In this document: one piece after another, positions 52,554 through 62,797 of the stretch
Numbering within the stretch: position 1 is the first letter of the stretch
Layout: each line of letters opens with the position of its first letter
Assembly: GCA_947253875.1 (NCBI GenBank)
Contig: CAMYAM010000002.1
Coordinates: 1 to 64,000, forward strand
DNA from: an uncultured Fastidiosipila sp.
Lineage (GTDB): Bacteria > Bacillota > Clostridia > Saccharofermentanales > Fastidiosipilaceae
DNA: 64,000 nucleotides
Reading direction: 5' to 3'
Position numbers and translations under genes: made by a program
The notes under the pieces: generated by a model
The model's input: only the letters and a program-made list of their open reading frames with translations
The model's database searches: none
Told to the model about the DNA's origin: nothing

Positions 52554-55500
52554 ATGAATATACACGATTTAGAGAAATATCATTTGAACCCCGAGATCAC
52601 ACAACATGGAGCTGTACCAGCTCATGCTTACTTTATACCTTTCCCATATATAGAGGATGTAAGAGTTTTAAGTAGTGCTTTAGTGCATGAGCCTAGTTTG
52701 GATGTAAGATATCTTTCTCCAAGCTTGCAGAGCCTAAATGACGATTGGTATTTTGCCTACTACAAGAATTGGCGAGAAGTCCCAAGAGAGTTCGGTTTAG
52801 AGCCATGCTTAAGTGAGGATTTAAACGCTAAGACCATCCCAGTACCATCTAACTGGCAAAATCATGGATATGATCAACACCAGTATATTAACGTACCTTA
52901 TCCTTTCCCTGTAGACCCACCATATATTCCAGACGAAAACCCTGTGGGTGCCTATGAATACAAATTTTACTCAGATGAGGATCAAGCTGATCAGAATGCT
53001 TACCTAAACTTTGAAGGAGTAGATTCTTGTATATATCTTTGGTTAAATGGTGAATTTGTGGGATATTCTAGTGTATCTCATGTCACTCACGAATTTGATA
53101 TTAGTGATTATATTCAAGCAGGCGAGAACTTGCTGCAAGCTTTGGTATTTAAATGGTCAGCAGGCTCATATTTGGAAGATCAAGACAAATTTAGGATGTC
53201 AGGAATTTTCCGTGATGTATATATTCTTTATCGTCCAGAAACACACATTGTTGACTACGTAATTAACCACGAACTTAATGATAGTTTGGACAAAGCTGAG
53301 ATCCAAGTAGAACTTGAGTGGAATGAGAAAGCTGAGCAAAGTATAGTAGACAGTGCAACTATTGAAATTGTAGATCCTCGAACAGAAGAATTAATCAAAG
53401 AGTTCAAGGCTGGCGAGAAGATAACTATAGAGAACCCTACCCTTTGGAATGCTGAAGAACCTTTCTTATATTCAGTACATATTTCTTACAAGGGCGAAGC
53501 GATTAGGCAAGACCTAGGTTTGCGTAAGATTGATATAAAAGGCGATACTTATTTAATTAATAATCAAAATATCAAAATTAAAGGGACTAACCGTCACGAC
53601 TCAGATCCAGTCACAGGTTTCTACATTACCCCAGAACAGTTGTTGACAGATTTAAGTTTAATGAAAGCTCATAACATTAACGCCATTCGTACATCTCACT
53701 ACCCTAATGCTCCATGGGCTTATGAGTATTATTCACGCTTTGGTTTCTATGTTTGTGATGAAGCTGATATAGAGATGCATGGAGCGGTAGAGTTGTTTGG
53801 TAGTAGAGGTTGGGTAGCAAATCCAGACCCAGAAACAGTTGTAACAGAAACTTATTCATATCTAGCAAATCTAGAGATGTTCTACCAGAATCAACTAGAA
53901 CGTATTCAGAGAATGTTCTATAGAGATAGAAACCAGAGCTCTGTCGTTATATGGTCATTGGGTAATGAGGCTGGATATGGTCCAGGGTTTGAGGCTGCAG
54001 CTAAGTGGCTCAAAGAAAATGATCCAAGCAGAAAAGTTCAATATGAGAGTACTAATTATAGAGAGCCGTACTTCAAATCTGATCTTGAATATTTAGACTT
54101 CGTTTCCCATATGTACTCCCCATTGGAGCAACTGGATGCCTATACAGCTAGAGAAGATGAAAAGAAACCTTTTATCCTAATAGAATATATCCATGCTATG
54201 GGTAATGGTCCTGGTGATGTGGATGCATATTGGGAGAAGATTTATAACAATGATTGCCTAACAGGTGGATTCGCCTGGGAGTGGTGTGACCATGCGATTT
54301 ACAAGGGCAAAGCCGATAATGGACAAGATATTTACTATTATGGTGGTGATCACGGAGAAGATTTTCATGATTCAAACTTCTGTGTAGACGGATTAGTTAA
54401 GCCAAATAGAGAGATTAGTCCAGCTCTAAAGGAGTATGGTAATGTACTACGTCCACTCAGAATAGTTGCTGAGGCTAATGCAGTAGCAGAAGCTTTAGCA
54501 GGTAAAATTAAAGTCCAAAATATGCTTGATTTTGCAGATGCAGGTCAGAAGGTAATGATCAATTTTGAATATCAAATAAATGGCGAAACTCTAACAAGTG
54601 GTAGTGTTGTAGATTTTAGCCTTCCAGCAAGAGAGAGCTTAGTTATAGATTTAGAACTTGATGAAAGTGAGAAATCAGAACTTGAAGCTGCGATGTCAGC
54701 AGATGATAATATTTATTTGAACTTAAGTTACTTAAATATTGACGATAATATTTTGTTAGAAGATCTGGAGATCATGGGTTCTGAACAACTAATTATAAAT
54801 GAATCAGCAGAAGTTGAAGTTGAGAGACTTTTCCCAGAATTTAGCAGTGCTTTAACAGAAACGACCAAGAGTGATGAAGTTCTTGAGGTTCTAGATTATG
54901 AGGATAAGTTAATTATAAAAGGCGAGAATTTCCAGTATGAATTCGATTTGTTCAAGGGAATGCCTGCCAAGATAGTCTACAATAACGAGATTATCATGTC
55001 AGACTTGGTAGAATATAATATTTGGCGAGCTCCTACAGATAACGATATGTTTATCAAGAGTGAATGGAAGCAAGCTGGACTAGATAGGGTAATACCTAAA
55101 CTAAAAGCTCTCGAGTATGAACTCCACGAATCAGGTCTAGAGATTAAAACACATATTACTTTGACACCGAAGATGAGACAGCCTATAGCTCAAGTCTATG
55201 CAAGTTGGTTTATCTCAAATCTAGGAGAAATAAAAGTCAAATTAGATGTAGATAGAGATAGAAATCAACCATGGTTCAAAGGCTTCCCAGATTACCCAAT
55301 GTCAGCAGCAGAGCAAGAACGAGCAGAGAAAGGCTTCCCATTCTTGCCAAGGTTTGGTTTACGCTTATTCTTGGACAAGGATTTCAAGAACCTAACCTAC
55401 TATGGTATGGGACCAGGTCAGAACTATGAAGACTTCCAAGATGCTGCTTATATGGGTAAATTCTATAGTTCAGTTGAAGCAGAATATGTAGACTTCATTA

Positions 55501-55826
55501 AGCCACAAGAGCATGGAAACCACGAGAAGACCAAAGCAGTTTTACTTTCTAATGAGTATGCCAAGGCTTTACAGATAAGCTCTGCAAAAGATTTTGCTTT
55601 CTCAGCAAGTCAATTCACACAAGAAGAGCTAGAAGCTAAAGCTCATAATTATGAGTTGGAGAAACATAATAAGACTGTACTTTGTTTAGATTACAGAATG
55701 AGTGGATTAGGATCTAATAGTTGTGGTCCATTGACTCGTGAAGAGTTTAGATTGAACGAAGAGAAATTTTCTGTAGAGTTTACTATAATGCCAGGAAGAG
55801 TAGAGCTCGATTTTGATTTTGAGTAA
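52554..55826 (+). CDS. lacZ: Beta-galactosidase, GH2 LacZ type
   Basis: Hydrolyses lactose and other beta-galactosides. 1090 residues, similar to E. coli LacZ at 1023. The jelly-roll N-terminal domain has WRDVP-like and PVPSNWQNHGYD blocks. The GH2 TIM barrel has the acid/base Glu in VIWSLGNEAGYGPG and the nucleophile Glu in FILIEYIHAMGNGPGD. The C-terminal Bgal small chain has YYGMGPGQNYEDFQ. No signal peptide is present, so it is intracellular. A GTG lies at 52545, but ATG 52554 has AGGAG eight bases upstream and is preferred. No permease or regulator is adjacent, so lactose entry must be encoded elsewhere. Confidence 0.97.
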   Translation: MNIHDLEKYHLNPEITQHGAVPAHAYFIPFPYIEDVRVLSSALVHEPSLDVRYLSPSLQSLNDDWYFAYYKNWREVPREFGLEPCLSEDLNAKTIPVPSNWQNHGYDQHQYINVPYPFPVDPPYIPDENPVGAYEYKFYSDEDQADQNAYLNFEGVDSCIYLWLNGEFVGYSSVSHVTHEFDISDYIQAGENLLQALVFKWSAGSYLEDQDKFRMSGIFRDVYILYRPETHIVDYVINHELNDSLDKAEIQVELEWNEKAEQSIVDSATIEIVDPRTEELIKEFKAGEKITIENPTLWNAEEPFLYSVHISYKGEAIRQDLGLRKIDIKGDTYLINNQNIKIKGTNRHDSDPVTGFYITPEQLLTDLSLMKAHNINAIRTSHYPNAPWAYEYYSRFGFYVCDEADIEMHGAVELFGSRGWVANPDPETVVTETYSYLANLEMFYQNQLERIQRMFYRDRNQSSVVIWSLGNEAGYGPGFEAAAKWLKENDPSRKVQYESTNYREPYFKSDLEYLDFVSHMYSPLEQLDAYTAREDEKKPFILIEYIHAMGNGPGDVDAYWEKIYNNDCLTGGFAWEWCDHAIYKGKADNGQDIYYYGGDHGEDFHDSNFCVDGLVKPNREISPALKEYGNVLRPLRIVAEANAVAEALAGKIKVQNMLDFADAGQKVMINFEYQINGETLTSGSVVDFSLPARESLVIDLELDESEKSELEAAMSADDNIYLNLSYLNIDDNILLEDLEIMGSEQLIINESAEVEVERLFPEFSSALTETTKSDEVLEVLDYEDKLIIKGENFQYEFDLFKGMPAKIVYNNEIIMSDLVEYNIWRAPTDNDMFIKSEWKQAGLDRVIPKLKALEYELHESGLEIKTHITLTPKMRQPIAQVYASWFISNLGEIKVKLDVDRDRNQPWFKGFPDYPMSAAEQERAEKGFPFLPRFGLRLFLDKDFKNLTYYGMGPGQNYEDFQDAAYMGKFYSSVEAEYVDFIKPQEHGNHEKTKAVLLSNEYAKALQISSAKDFAFSASQFTQEELEAKAHNYELEKHNKTVLCLDYRMSGLGSNSCGPLTREEFRLNEEKFSVEFTIMPGRVELDFDFE

Positions 55827-55852
55827 AACTTAGAGAATTAGGACAAATGAGG

Positions 55853-55885
55853 GAAGGCTAGCAGATAATGTTGGCCTTCTTTTTT
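55853..55885 (+). terminator. Terminator after lacZ
   Basis: GAAGGC (55853-55858) pairs with GCCTTC (55874-55879), with additional TA-rich inner pairs, then TTTTTT. Confidence 0.85.
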
Positions 55886-56010
55886 GTACTGTGAATAATT
55901 AAATGGCTCAGATCTCAAGCCCTGCTTCTAAGCTTGTAAACAGGGTTTCAAAGTGCTAATATTTAGTGAACCGTTAAGGCAGTAAGAATATTATAAGGAA
56001 AGGCGATATT

Positions 56011-57342
56011 ATGCTAGATAAAGAATTAATCAAAAAATATCAAGATAAATATGCAAATGATCCAAGTAATAAAGCAGTTGAAAATGCAATTGCTAAAAAT
56101 GGTATCAATGCATCAAGTTTAGATAATTCAGCGAAGAGAAAACATAATTTTGTATTTAGTGATGTTACAAAAAGAGGTAACATTACCAACCAAAAGAGCT
56201 CAGGACGTTGCTGGATGTTCGCAAATTTGAACACAGCTCGTGTAAATGTAATGGAGAAGTTGAATATTAAGAACTTCGAATTCTCACAAACATATACTTT
56301 TTTCTGGGATAAATTAGAGAAATCTAATTTCTTCTTAGAATCAATTATTGAAACAGCTGACGAACCATTAAACTCAAGAGTAGTCTGGCACTTGTTACAA
56401 ACACCACAAGAAGATGGTGGACAATATGACATGTTTGTCGGTATCTTGAAAAAATATGGTTCAGTACCAAAAGAATGTATGCCTGAAACTTATCACTCAG
56501 AGAATACTTACGTATTGGATACAGTTCTAAATAATAAATTAAGAGAATTTGCTGCAGTATTGAGAAGAATGCACGCTGAAGGCAAGTCAGACGAAGAATT
56601 AAGAGCTAAAAAAGATGAGCAACTATACTTCGTCTACAATTTATTAGTTAAGACACTAGGTGAAGCTCCAAGAACATTTGACTATAGCTATAGAGACAAG
56701 GATGATAAATTCCACAGATTAACAAACCAAAATCCAGTAGAGTTCTTTGAAACTTACAGTGGTTTAAATCTAAATTCTATGGTAAATATCATCAACGCTC
56801 CAACAGCAGACAAACCATACGAGAAAACTTATACAGTTAAGTTGCTAGGCTCTGTAAAAGAAGCTCCAGTTATTAAATATGTAAACCTACCAGTTGAAGA
56901 TTTGAAAGCAAGTGCAATTAAATCTATCCAAGCAGGTGTACCAGTATGGTTTGGTTGTGATGTAGGTAAATTCAGTGATAGCAAATTAGGTATCATGGAC
57001 GACAAATTGTTCGACTATGAAGCAACACTTGGCGAAGGCGAAAACCTTACAAAAGCAGAGCGCTTAGACTATGGTGATAGTTTACTAACTCACGCAATGG
57101 TTCTCACAGGTGTTGATTTGGACGAAAACGGAAACATAATTAAATGGCAAGTTGAAAACTCATGGGGTAAAGACGCAGGTGACGAAGGTATCTTCTCAAT
57201 GTCAGACTCATGGTTTGATGAGTACACATATCAAGTTACTGTCGACCGTAAATTTGTTGATGAGAAAATTCTAGACATTTATGACAACTGTGAAATTACA
57301 GAACTTGAGCCATGGGATCCAATGGGTTCATTGGCAATGTAG
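56011..57342 (+). CDS. pepC: Aminopeptidase C / bleomycin hydrolase (C1B cysteine peptidase)
   Basis: A cytoplasmic aminopeptidase that trims peptides. 443 residues, the normal PepC length. The catalytic triad is visible as Cys67 in SGRCWMFA, His361 in LLTHAMVLTGV and Asn383 in VENSWGKD. Other PepC blocks are EFSQTYTFFWDKLEKSN and VPVWFGCDVGKF. The start has AAGGAAAGGCGATATT before the ATG. The C-terminus ends PWDPMGSLAM, matching the self-processing C-terminal tail of the family. It stands alone with a bidirectional terminator. Confidence 0.97.
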   Translation: MLDKELIKKYQDKYANDPSNKAVENAIAKNGINASSLDNSAKRKHNFVFSDVTKRGNITNQKSSGRCWMFANLNTARVNVMEKLNIKNFEFSQTYTFFWDKLEKSNFFLESIIETADEPLNSRVVWHLLQTPQEDGGQYDMFVGILKKYGSVPKECMPETYHSENTYVLDTVLNNKLREFAAVLRRMHAEGKSDEELRAKKDEQLYFVYNLLVKTLGEAPRTFDYSYRDKDDKFHRLTNQNPVEFFETYSGLNLNSMVNIINAPTADKPYEKTYTVKLLGSVKEAPVIKYVNLPVEDLKASAIKSIQAGVPVWFGCDVGKFSDSKLGIMDDKLFDYEATLGEGENLTKAERLDYGDSLLTHAMVLTGVDLDENGNIIKWQVENSWGKDAGDEGIFSMSDSWFDEYTYQVTVDRKFVDEKILDIYDNCEITELEPWDPMGSLAM

Positions 57343-57378
57343 TTTGTAATTAAATTTACAAAAAAATAATTGAAAATT

Positions 57379-57433
57379 AAAAGCTTCATTAGTGTAGAGA
57401 TTTGTAACTATCTCAATTGCTAATGAAGCTTTT
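57379..57433. terminator. Bidirectional terminator between pepC and a lipoprotein gene
   Basis: AAAAGCTTCATTAG (57379-57392) pairs perfectly with CTAATGAAGCTTTT (57420-57433). A/T-rich flanks on both sides serve the convergent genes. Confidence 0.85.
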
Positions 57434-57496
57434 GTTTTTAAAGCTAAACTTTATTTAGATCAGTTATGATTAATAACGACCATTAAAACTTTTAAG

Positions 57497-57940
57497 TTAT
57501 TTCACCTTAGTAAAAATAGCGTATAAACTTACATGGAAATCTTTTGGATCAAGATAGCTTACGTAAATTGTATCTTTGTCCTCGTTTGCGTAGATTAGTG
57601 TACCAAGAGGCATGTTACGTGCTGTTAGATTATCCTCTTTTGCCAAGTCTTCGTCACTAGTTTCATTAGCTACTGTTTTTTCTACTTTAGCATCAAGAGC
57701 TAAACCTTTATCTTTTGGTATCTCGGTAAGCTTCTTTTCTTCTTTTTCGATTTTTTTCATTTCGTAAACAGCACCATTGTATTTAATTAATGGTTTAACG
57801 TTGTTGTTCTCATTTTCACTAGCTTCCACTTTAGTAGTCCCATTAGAACTACTAGAATTAGATTTTGACTCCCCTTGTGCATTACATGAAGCCAGTAGTA
57901 GTACTGAAACTAAGGCTACTGCTAATATTTTTTTTGACAT
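57497..57940 (-). CDS. Lipoprotein of unknown function
   Basis: 147 residues. A signal peptide ends in the lipobox LLASC (cysteine near residue 19). A Ser-rich spacer follows, then a lysine/glutamate-rich body ending in a beta-rich stretch (TIYVSYLDPKDFHVSLYAIF). No domain recognised. The ATG follows CGAAGGGAGAAACGAAA. It converges with pepC and is divergent from the EF-G paralogue. Confidence 0.7.
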   Translation of the reverse strand: MSKKILAVALVSVLLLASCNAQGESKSNSSSSNGTTKVEASENENNNVKPLIKYNGAVYEMKKIEKEEKKLTEIPKDKGLALDAKVEKTVANETSDEDLAKEDNLTARNMPLGTLIYANEDKDTIYVSYLDPKDFHVSLYAIFTKVK

Positions 57941-58186
57941 TTTCGTTTCTCCCTTCGAATATCGCTAAAGCAGAAAGTATAATATTTTTCGCTTTTGAAA
58001 TCAAATTAAAATTAAAAATATCCGTGAAAAGGTAAACAAAGGCTTAACTTATACTGTGAAAATGCACAAAGAATACGAGGAAATATAGTTAAAATGTTGG
58101 GAGAATATACAGTATAATTAAATGCAGATTGAAATTGCAAGAGTAGCAATTATTGAATATATATTAAATTAGAGGAGGTAAGAGCT

Positions 58187-60262
58187 ATGCAAAAACATGA
58201 AGCAAAAGATATTAGAAATATCGCCGTTCTAGGGCATAGCGGCTCTGGTAAGACCTCATTTTGTGAGGCAGTTTTATTTAGAGGCGGAGTTACAAAGAGA
58301 GTGGGCTCAGTAACTGAGGGTAATACAGTTATGGATTACAGTCCAGAAGAGAAGAAGCGTCATATCAGTATTAATATGGGCGTTTCTAGTGTAGAGTGGC
58401 AAGGTGCAAAAGTTAACTTAATAGATACTCCGGGTGATTTTGACTTTATGGGAGAAGTTAACCAAGCTTTAAGAGTTGCCGATTCCGCCATCGTAGTTTT
58501 GAGTGGTAAAAGTGGTGTTACTGTTGGTGCAGAGAAATCCTTTAGATTCTTGAAACGTGAGAATATCCCTTATGCGATCTTTATTAACAAGATGGATGAC
58601 GAAGTCGCTGATTTTAATAAAGTTTTAGTCGAAATAAGAGAAGAGATTGGACGTAGTGCTACAGTGATGATGTTGCCATTCAAGAGTGGTAATAGTTACG
58701 ATAGTTATGTAGATATATTGGCACAAAAAGCATATACATATAACAATCCAAGTGGTGAGCGTGAGGAAATCGCAATACCTGAGGCTTTAGTTGATGATGT
58801 AGAATTACAAAGAGCAGTTTTAATCGAGCAAGTTGCTGAAAGTTCCGAAGAATTATTAGAGAAATACTTCATGGAAGAGCCTTTCACAGAGGAAGAGATT
58901 AAACAAGGTCTAAGAGAGCGTATTTCTACAGGTAAATTAATCCCAATTTGGGCAGGATCAGCTTTGGCATTACAAGGTATCAGATTCTCAATGAATAGAA
59001 TCGTACAAAACATGCCTAGCCCAGTAGATATGCCTATTGAACCAGCAATTAAGTCAGATGGTACAGCTCTAGAGCTCAAGACAGATCCAAATGGTCCATT
59101 GGCAGCTTTGGTATTCAAGACATATACAGACCCTTATGTTGGTAAGATTTCTTTATTCAGAGTATATTCAGGAACAATTAAACCAGGTCAAGATCTTTGG
59201 AATGCAAAACAGGAAGCATCAGAGAGAGTTTCTGGTGTCTTTACTCCAAATGGTTCACAACAGGTTAACGCTAGCGAAATTGTTGCAGGTGATATTGGCT
59301 TAATGACTAAGTTAGATAATACATTCACCGGTGATACATTGAGTACAAAAGATCAAAGTCTTGTATTACCACGTATTATCTTGCCAGCATCACCACTACG
59401 TATGGCTATTTATCCAGTCAATAAAGGTGAAGAAGATAAGATTGCACTAGGTATTGCTAGAATTCAAGAAGAAGATCCAACTATTAAATTAGAGATGGAT
59501 AATGAGACAGGCGAAATGATTGTCTCTGGTTTAGGTGAATTACAACTTAACGTATTAATCGCTAAACTACTAAACAACTTCAAGGTAGAAGCTAGACTAG
59601 AAAGCCCACGTGTTGCTTATAGAGAGAAATTACAAGCTCCTGTCAAAGTACAAGGTAAATATAAGAAACAATCTGGTGGACACGGTCAATATGGTGACGT
59701 TTGGATTGAGTTCTCACCTCACGAAGAAACTGACTTGATATTCGAAGAAGATATCTTCGGCGGTGCTGTTCCAAAATCCTACTTCCCAGCAGTTGAGAAA
59801 GGTCTACGTGAAGCTATTGAAGAAGGTCCATTGGCAGGATACCCAGTTGTTGGTTTGAAAGCTGTCTTAGTTGATGGTTCTTACCACGATGTTGACTCTT
59901 CTGAATTAGCATTCTCTATGGCAGCTAAGTTAGCGTACAAGGCAGCAATGGAGCAAGGTGGAGCTTACCTACTCGAACCTGTATACAATGTTGAAGTTCA
60001 CGTTCCTGAGTCAGATTTAGGTGATATCATGAGTGATATCAGCAAACGTACAGGTAGAATTAATGGTATCGACCAAAAAGCTGGTATGAGTATCGTCTCT
60101 GCATTGATCCCTCTAGGAGCAATGGATAGATATGCTACAGACCTACGTGCTATGACTCAAGGTAGAGGTTGGTACAGTATGGAATTTGCTAGCTATGAGA
60201 GAGTACCTCATGAATTCCAAGAGAAATTAATTGCTAAGTACCAAGAAAGCAAAGAGAATTAG
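58187..60262 (+). CDS. EF-G-like translational GTPase paralogue (FusA2 type)
   Basis: 691 residues with the full five-domain EF-G layout. G1 is GHSGSGKTSF instead of the canonical GHIDAGKTT. G3 is DTPGDFDF and G4 is NKMD. Domain IV contains SGGHGQYGDVWI and domain V has GRGWYSMEFASYERVP. The altered G1 and switch regions place it among divergent EF-G paralogues whose roles (elongation, recycling or stress) vary. The ATG has GAGGAGGTAAGAGCT. It is not linked to str-operon genes, so it is unlikely to be the housekeeping fusA. Confidence 0.9.
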   Translation: MQKHEAKDIRNIAVLGHSGSGKTSFCEAVLFRGGVTKRVGSVTEGNTVMDYSPEEKKRHISINMGVSSVEWQGAKVNLIDTPGDFDFMGEVNQALRVADSAIVVLSGKSGVTVGAEKSFRFLKRENIPYAIFINKMDDEVADFNKVLVEIREEIGRSATVMMLPFKSGNSYDSYVDILAQKAYTYNNPSGEREEIAIPEALVDDVELQRAVLIEQVAESSEELLEKYFMEEPFTEEEIKQGLRERISTGKLIPIWAGSALALQGIRFSMNRIVQNMPSPVDMPIEPAIKSDGTALELKTDPNGPLAALVFKTYTDPYVGKISLFRVYSGTIKPGQDLWNAKQEASERVSGVFTPNGSQQVNASEIVAGDIGLMTKLDNTFTGDTLSTKDQSLVLPRIILPASPLRMAIYPVNKGEEDKIALGIARIQEEDPTIKLEMDNETGEMIVSGLGELQLNVLIAKLLNNFKVEARLESPRVAYREKLQAPVKVQGKYKKQSGGHGQYGDVWIEFSPHEETDLIFEEDIFGGAVPKSYFPAVEKGLREAIEEGPLAGYPVVGLKAVLVDGSYHDVDSSELAFSMAAKLAYKAAMEQGGAYLLEPVYNVEVHVPESDLGDIMSDISKRTGRINGIDQKAGMSIVSALIPLGAMDRYATDLRAMTQGRGWYSMEFASYERVPHEFQEKLIAKYQESKEN

Positions 60263-60289
60263 TTTGTTACTTGTATAATATAATCACTA

Positions 60290-60330
60290 AAACGCCCTGA
60301 CCTTTTAATATAAAATGTTGGGGCGTTTTT
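60290..60330 (+). terminator. Terminator after the EF-G paralogue
   Basis: AAACGCCCTGAC (about 60290-60301) pairs with GTTGGGGCGTTT, followed by more T residues, with a loop of about 17 nt. Confidence 0.85.
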
Positions 60331-60406
60331 CTGTTTTAATGTAAACTTTTCTATAGCCATAAGTAAAAAGATAAGGCTAAAATAGTAAGGCTAAAAGGAG
60401 GAAAGA

Positions 60407-60814
60407 ATGGAAAATATTGTAATTAAAGAGGGCATAATACCAGATCTTGAGAGTGTTCTAAATTTATATAATGATGTCTCGTGGAGTGCATATACCTCTA
60501 ATCCAGAACAGTTAAAGAATGCTATAAAAAATTCCTTGAAGGTCTGGACTGCTTGGGATGATGATCTATTAATCGGTTTAGTTAGAGTTGTTGGTGATGG
60601 CTATACTATCATTTATATTCAAGATATTTTAGTTCTAGAAGCATATCAAGGGCGAGGCGTAGGCAGTCAGTTGTTAAAAATGGTTCTCGAAGAGTATAAA
60701 GATATTCGCCAAATAATCTTGCTAACTGATGATAGTGAAAAAACAATAAAATTTTATGAAAAGAATGGACTCACACAGGTTGGAAAATATAATAGCGTAG
60801 CTTTTATGAAGTAA
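60407..60814 (+). CDS. GNAT family N-acetyltransferase
   Basis: 135 residues, single GNAT fold. The acetyl-CoA loop is YQGRGVGSQLLKMVLEE (about residues 81-97), preceded by the beta strand IIYIQDILVLEA. The C-terminal TIKFYEKNGLTQVG is the usual last strand and helix. The start has AAAGGAGGAAAGA. Acceptor substrate unknown. It stands alone after the EF-G terminator, followed by a 155-bp gap. Confidence 0.9.
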   Translation: MENIVIKEGIIPDLESVLNLYNDVSWSAYTSNPEQLKNAIKNSLKVWTAWDDDLLIGLVRVVGDGYTIIYIQDILVLEAYQGRGVGSQLLKMVLEEYKDIRQIILLTDDSEKTIKFYEKNGLTQVGKYNSVAFMK

Positions 60815-60969
60815 AAATTATATCAGAGTAAATATTTCCTTATGACATGAACTTGAATTGCCAATAAGCCAACACATAAAGCTCAAAGAAAAATGCTAAT
60901 ATAGTGTATAAGAAAAAACTATCCAGGAAACTATATAACTATAGTGAAAGAACTATCTAGGAGAATCAT

Positions 60970-61968
60970 ATGCGTAATAATATTTATTCTTTGTCGAGAA
61001 AAGCTGAAGTCTTGAAAATGAGTCCAGAGGAGTTGCAAGAGCTTAATCAAGCTGGCCTAGATTATCTGTGGGAAGCCATGATTAATGGCAACACTGATTT
61101 TCACACACATAGTAATGTATCAGATGGCAAGGATTCCCCGGCACAATTGGTACAAGAAATAATTAAACGTGACTTAGATACATTCTCCTTGACCGACCAC
61201 GATACTATGGAAGGTTTCAAAATTATCAGTATTCTCTATGACAAATTAAATCTAGTTGGAATGGAATTACCGGATTTTATTCCTGGATTGGAGATGAATG
61301 CAGAATTCGAAGGACAGGATATTCAGATCCTGGCATACTTTCCATTTGGTACTTTTTATCTGATGGAAGATAGCGTGAAAGAGAGACAAGCTCGACGCAA
61401 TGAGCGTAATGCCAAAATCATGCAGAAAATCGATGAAAGTGGTCTATTAATTTCTGCAGATGAGTTAAAAAATATGGGCGGAGGCGTTATCGGTAGAGTT
61501 CACATAGCTAATCTGATAATGAGAAAAGGTTATGTCGATTCAATAAGTGAAGCATTCAGGTTGTATCTAGATAAAGGTCAAGCTTTTTACGTAGAAAAAG
61601 AGTTGATTTCTATAGAAGAAACTTTGAAATCCATTAGAGATGCTGGTGGTATACCTGTGCTTTCCCATCCAGCAAGATACGAAAACTGGTTGCATGGTGA
61701 TAATGTAATAAGTAAAGATGAATTATTCGCCAAGATAGAACGTCTCAAGAGCTTAGGATTACAAGGCCTTGAAGTTATGCATATAGAGACTAGTTTTGCC
61801 GATAGTCGTGAATTTGCCCATATAGGAACTGAATTGGGGTTATTACCAATAGCTGGTTCAGATTATCACGGAAGTCATAAGGCTAATGTACCACTGAGAA
61901 CAAAAAAAGATGATCCTAGGAAGTTTTTGAGCTTGTTCTATAAAGAGTTCAGAGTATCACGTTTGTAA
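60970..61968 (+). CDS. PHP-domain phosphoesterase (YciV/RNase AM-like)
   Basis: 332 residues. The PHP metal site is visible as DFHTHSNVSDGKDSP, SLTDHDTMEGF and PGLEMNAEF. The later VLSHPARY and AGSDYHGS complete the metal ligands. The family (TrpH/YciV) includes 5'-3' exonucleases acting on RNA or 3',5'-nucleotide bisphosphates. The N-terminal 35 residues precede the PHP core. TAGGAGAATCAT precedes the ATG. It is followed after 26 bp by the SDR gene and may form a small operon with it. Confidence 0.88.
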   Translation: MRNNIYSLSRKAEVLKMSPEELQELNQAGLDYLWEAMINGNTDFHTHSNVSDGKDSPAQLVQEIIKRDLDTFSLTDHDTMEGFKIISILYDKLNLVGMELPDFIPGLEMNAEFEGQDIQILAYFPFGTFYLMEDSVKERQARRNERNAKIMQKIDESGLLISADELKNMGGGVIGRVHIANLIMRKGYVDSISEAFRLYLDKGQAFYVEKELISIEETLKSIRDAGGIPVLSHPARYENWLHGDNVISKDELFAKIERLKSLGLQGLEVMHIETSFADSREFAHIGTELGLLPIAGSDYHGSHKANVPLRTKKDDPRKFLSLFYKEFRVSRL

Positions 61969-61994
61969 TTTTCGAAAAAGGTGAAAGATATTTT

Positions 61995-62756
61995 ATGAAA
62001 AAAATAGCAGTAATAACAGGTGCATCTTCTGGATTGGGAATGGAGTTCGCTAAGCAATTAGACGAACTTCGTGAGGTAGACGAAATTTGGTTGATAGCCA
62101 GGCGAGAAGAAAGACTTAGAAACTTAGCAAGTAAGTTACAAACTACATCAATAGTTATAGTAGCAGATTTGGGTCAAGAAGATTGGGAAGCTGATTTTGT
62201 CAACAGACTAGAGCACTCCGCTAATGTCGAAAATGCTAGAATTGAGTATTTGATTAATTCCGCTGGACTGGGTATTAATGAGAAATTTATGGATACTAGT
62301 TTAGCCGCTAATACCAATATGCTAGATGTAAATATGCGTAGTTTAACTAGAATTTGTTACCTAGCAATTCCATACATGAACAAAGGTGGGAAAATCTTAA
62401 ATATTGCTTCAGTAGCAGCATTTATGCCGCAACATAAATTCAGTGTATATGCTGCAAGTAAGGCTTATGTGCTCAACTTCTCCAGAGCTTTAAATAGTGA
62501 GTTAGAAGATGTTACAGTTATTTCAGTTTGCCCTAACCCTATGCAGACTGAGTTTTTTGCCAAAGGCGAAGTGCCAAAAGGCTTCAAAAAAGTAGGTGTA
62601 GAAAAAGTCGAGAAGGTTGCTAGCAAGGCGATAAGAAGGGCGAAGCGTGGCAAAGATATATCTCTGCAGAGCTTCCCAGCGCATGTGGTACGTTTTATCT
62701 CTAGGATTTTTCCACATAATTTCGTGCTCTGGTTCGAACGAAAAAGTGATCTTTAA
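61995..62756 (+). CDS. Short-chain dehydrogenase/reductase
   Basis: 253 residues. The Rossmann NAD(P) motif TGASSGLG is at residues 9-16. The NSAG motif and catalytic YAASKAY are present, with ILNIASVAAF before it. This is classical SDR. RR at residues 36-37 and a nearby Arg suggest NADPH preference. A short AAAAAGGTGAAAGATATTTT precedes the ATG. It lies downstream of the PHP gene and converges with the membrane protein gene at the right edge. Substrate unknown. Confidence 0.9.
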   Translation: MKKIAVITGASSGLGMEFAKQLDELREVDEIWLIARREERLRNLASKLQTTSIVIVADLGQEDWEADFVNRLEHSANVENARIEYLINSAGLGINEKFMDTSLAANTNMLDVNMRSLTRICYLAIPYMNKGGKILNIASVAAFMPQHKFSVYAASKAYVLNFSRALNSELEDVTVISVCPNPMQTEFFAKGEVPKGFKKVGVEKVEKVASKAIRRAKRGKDISLQSFPAHVVRFISRIFPHNFVLWFERKSDL

Positions 62757-62797
62757 GAAATTATGTGCGCTTATCCAATCTCGAGCAAAGGCAAAAG

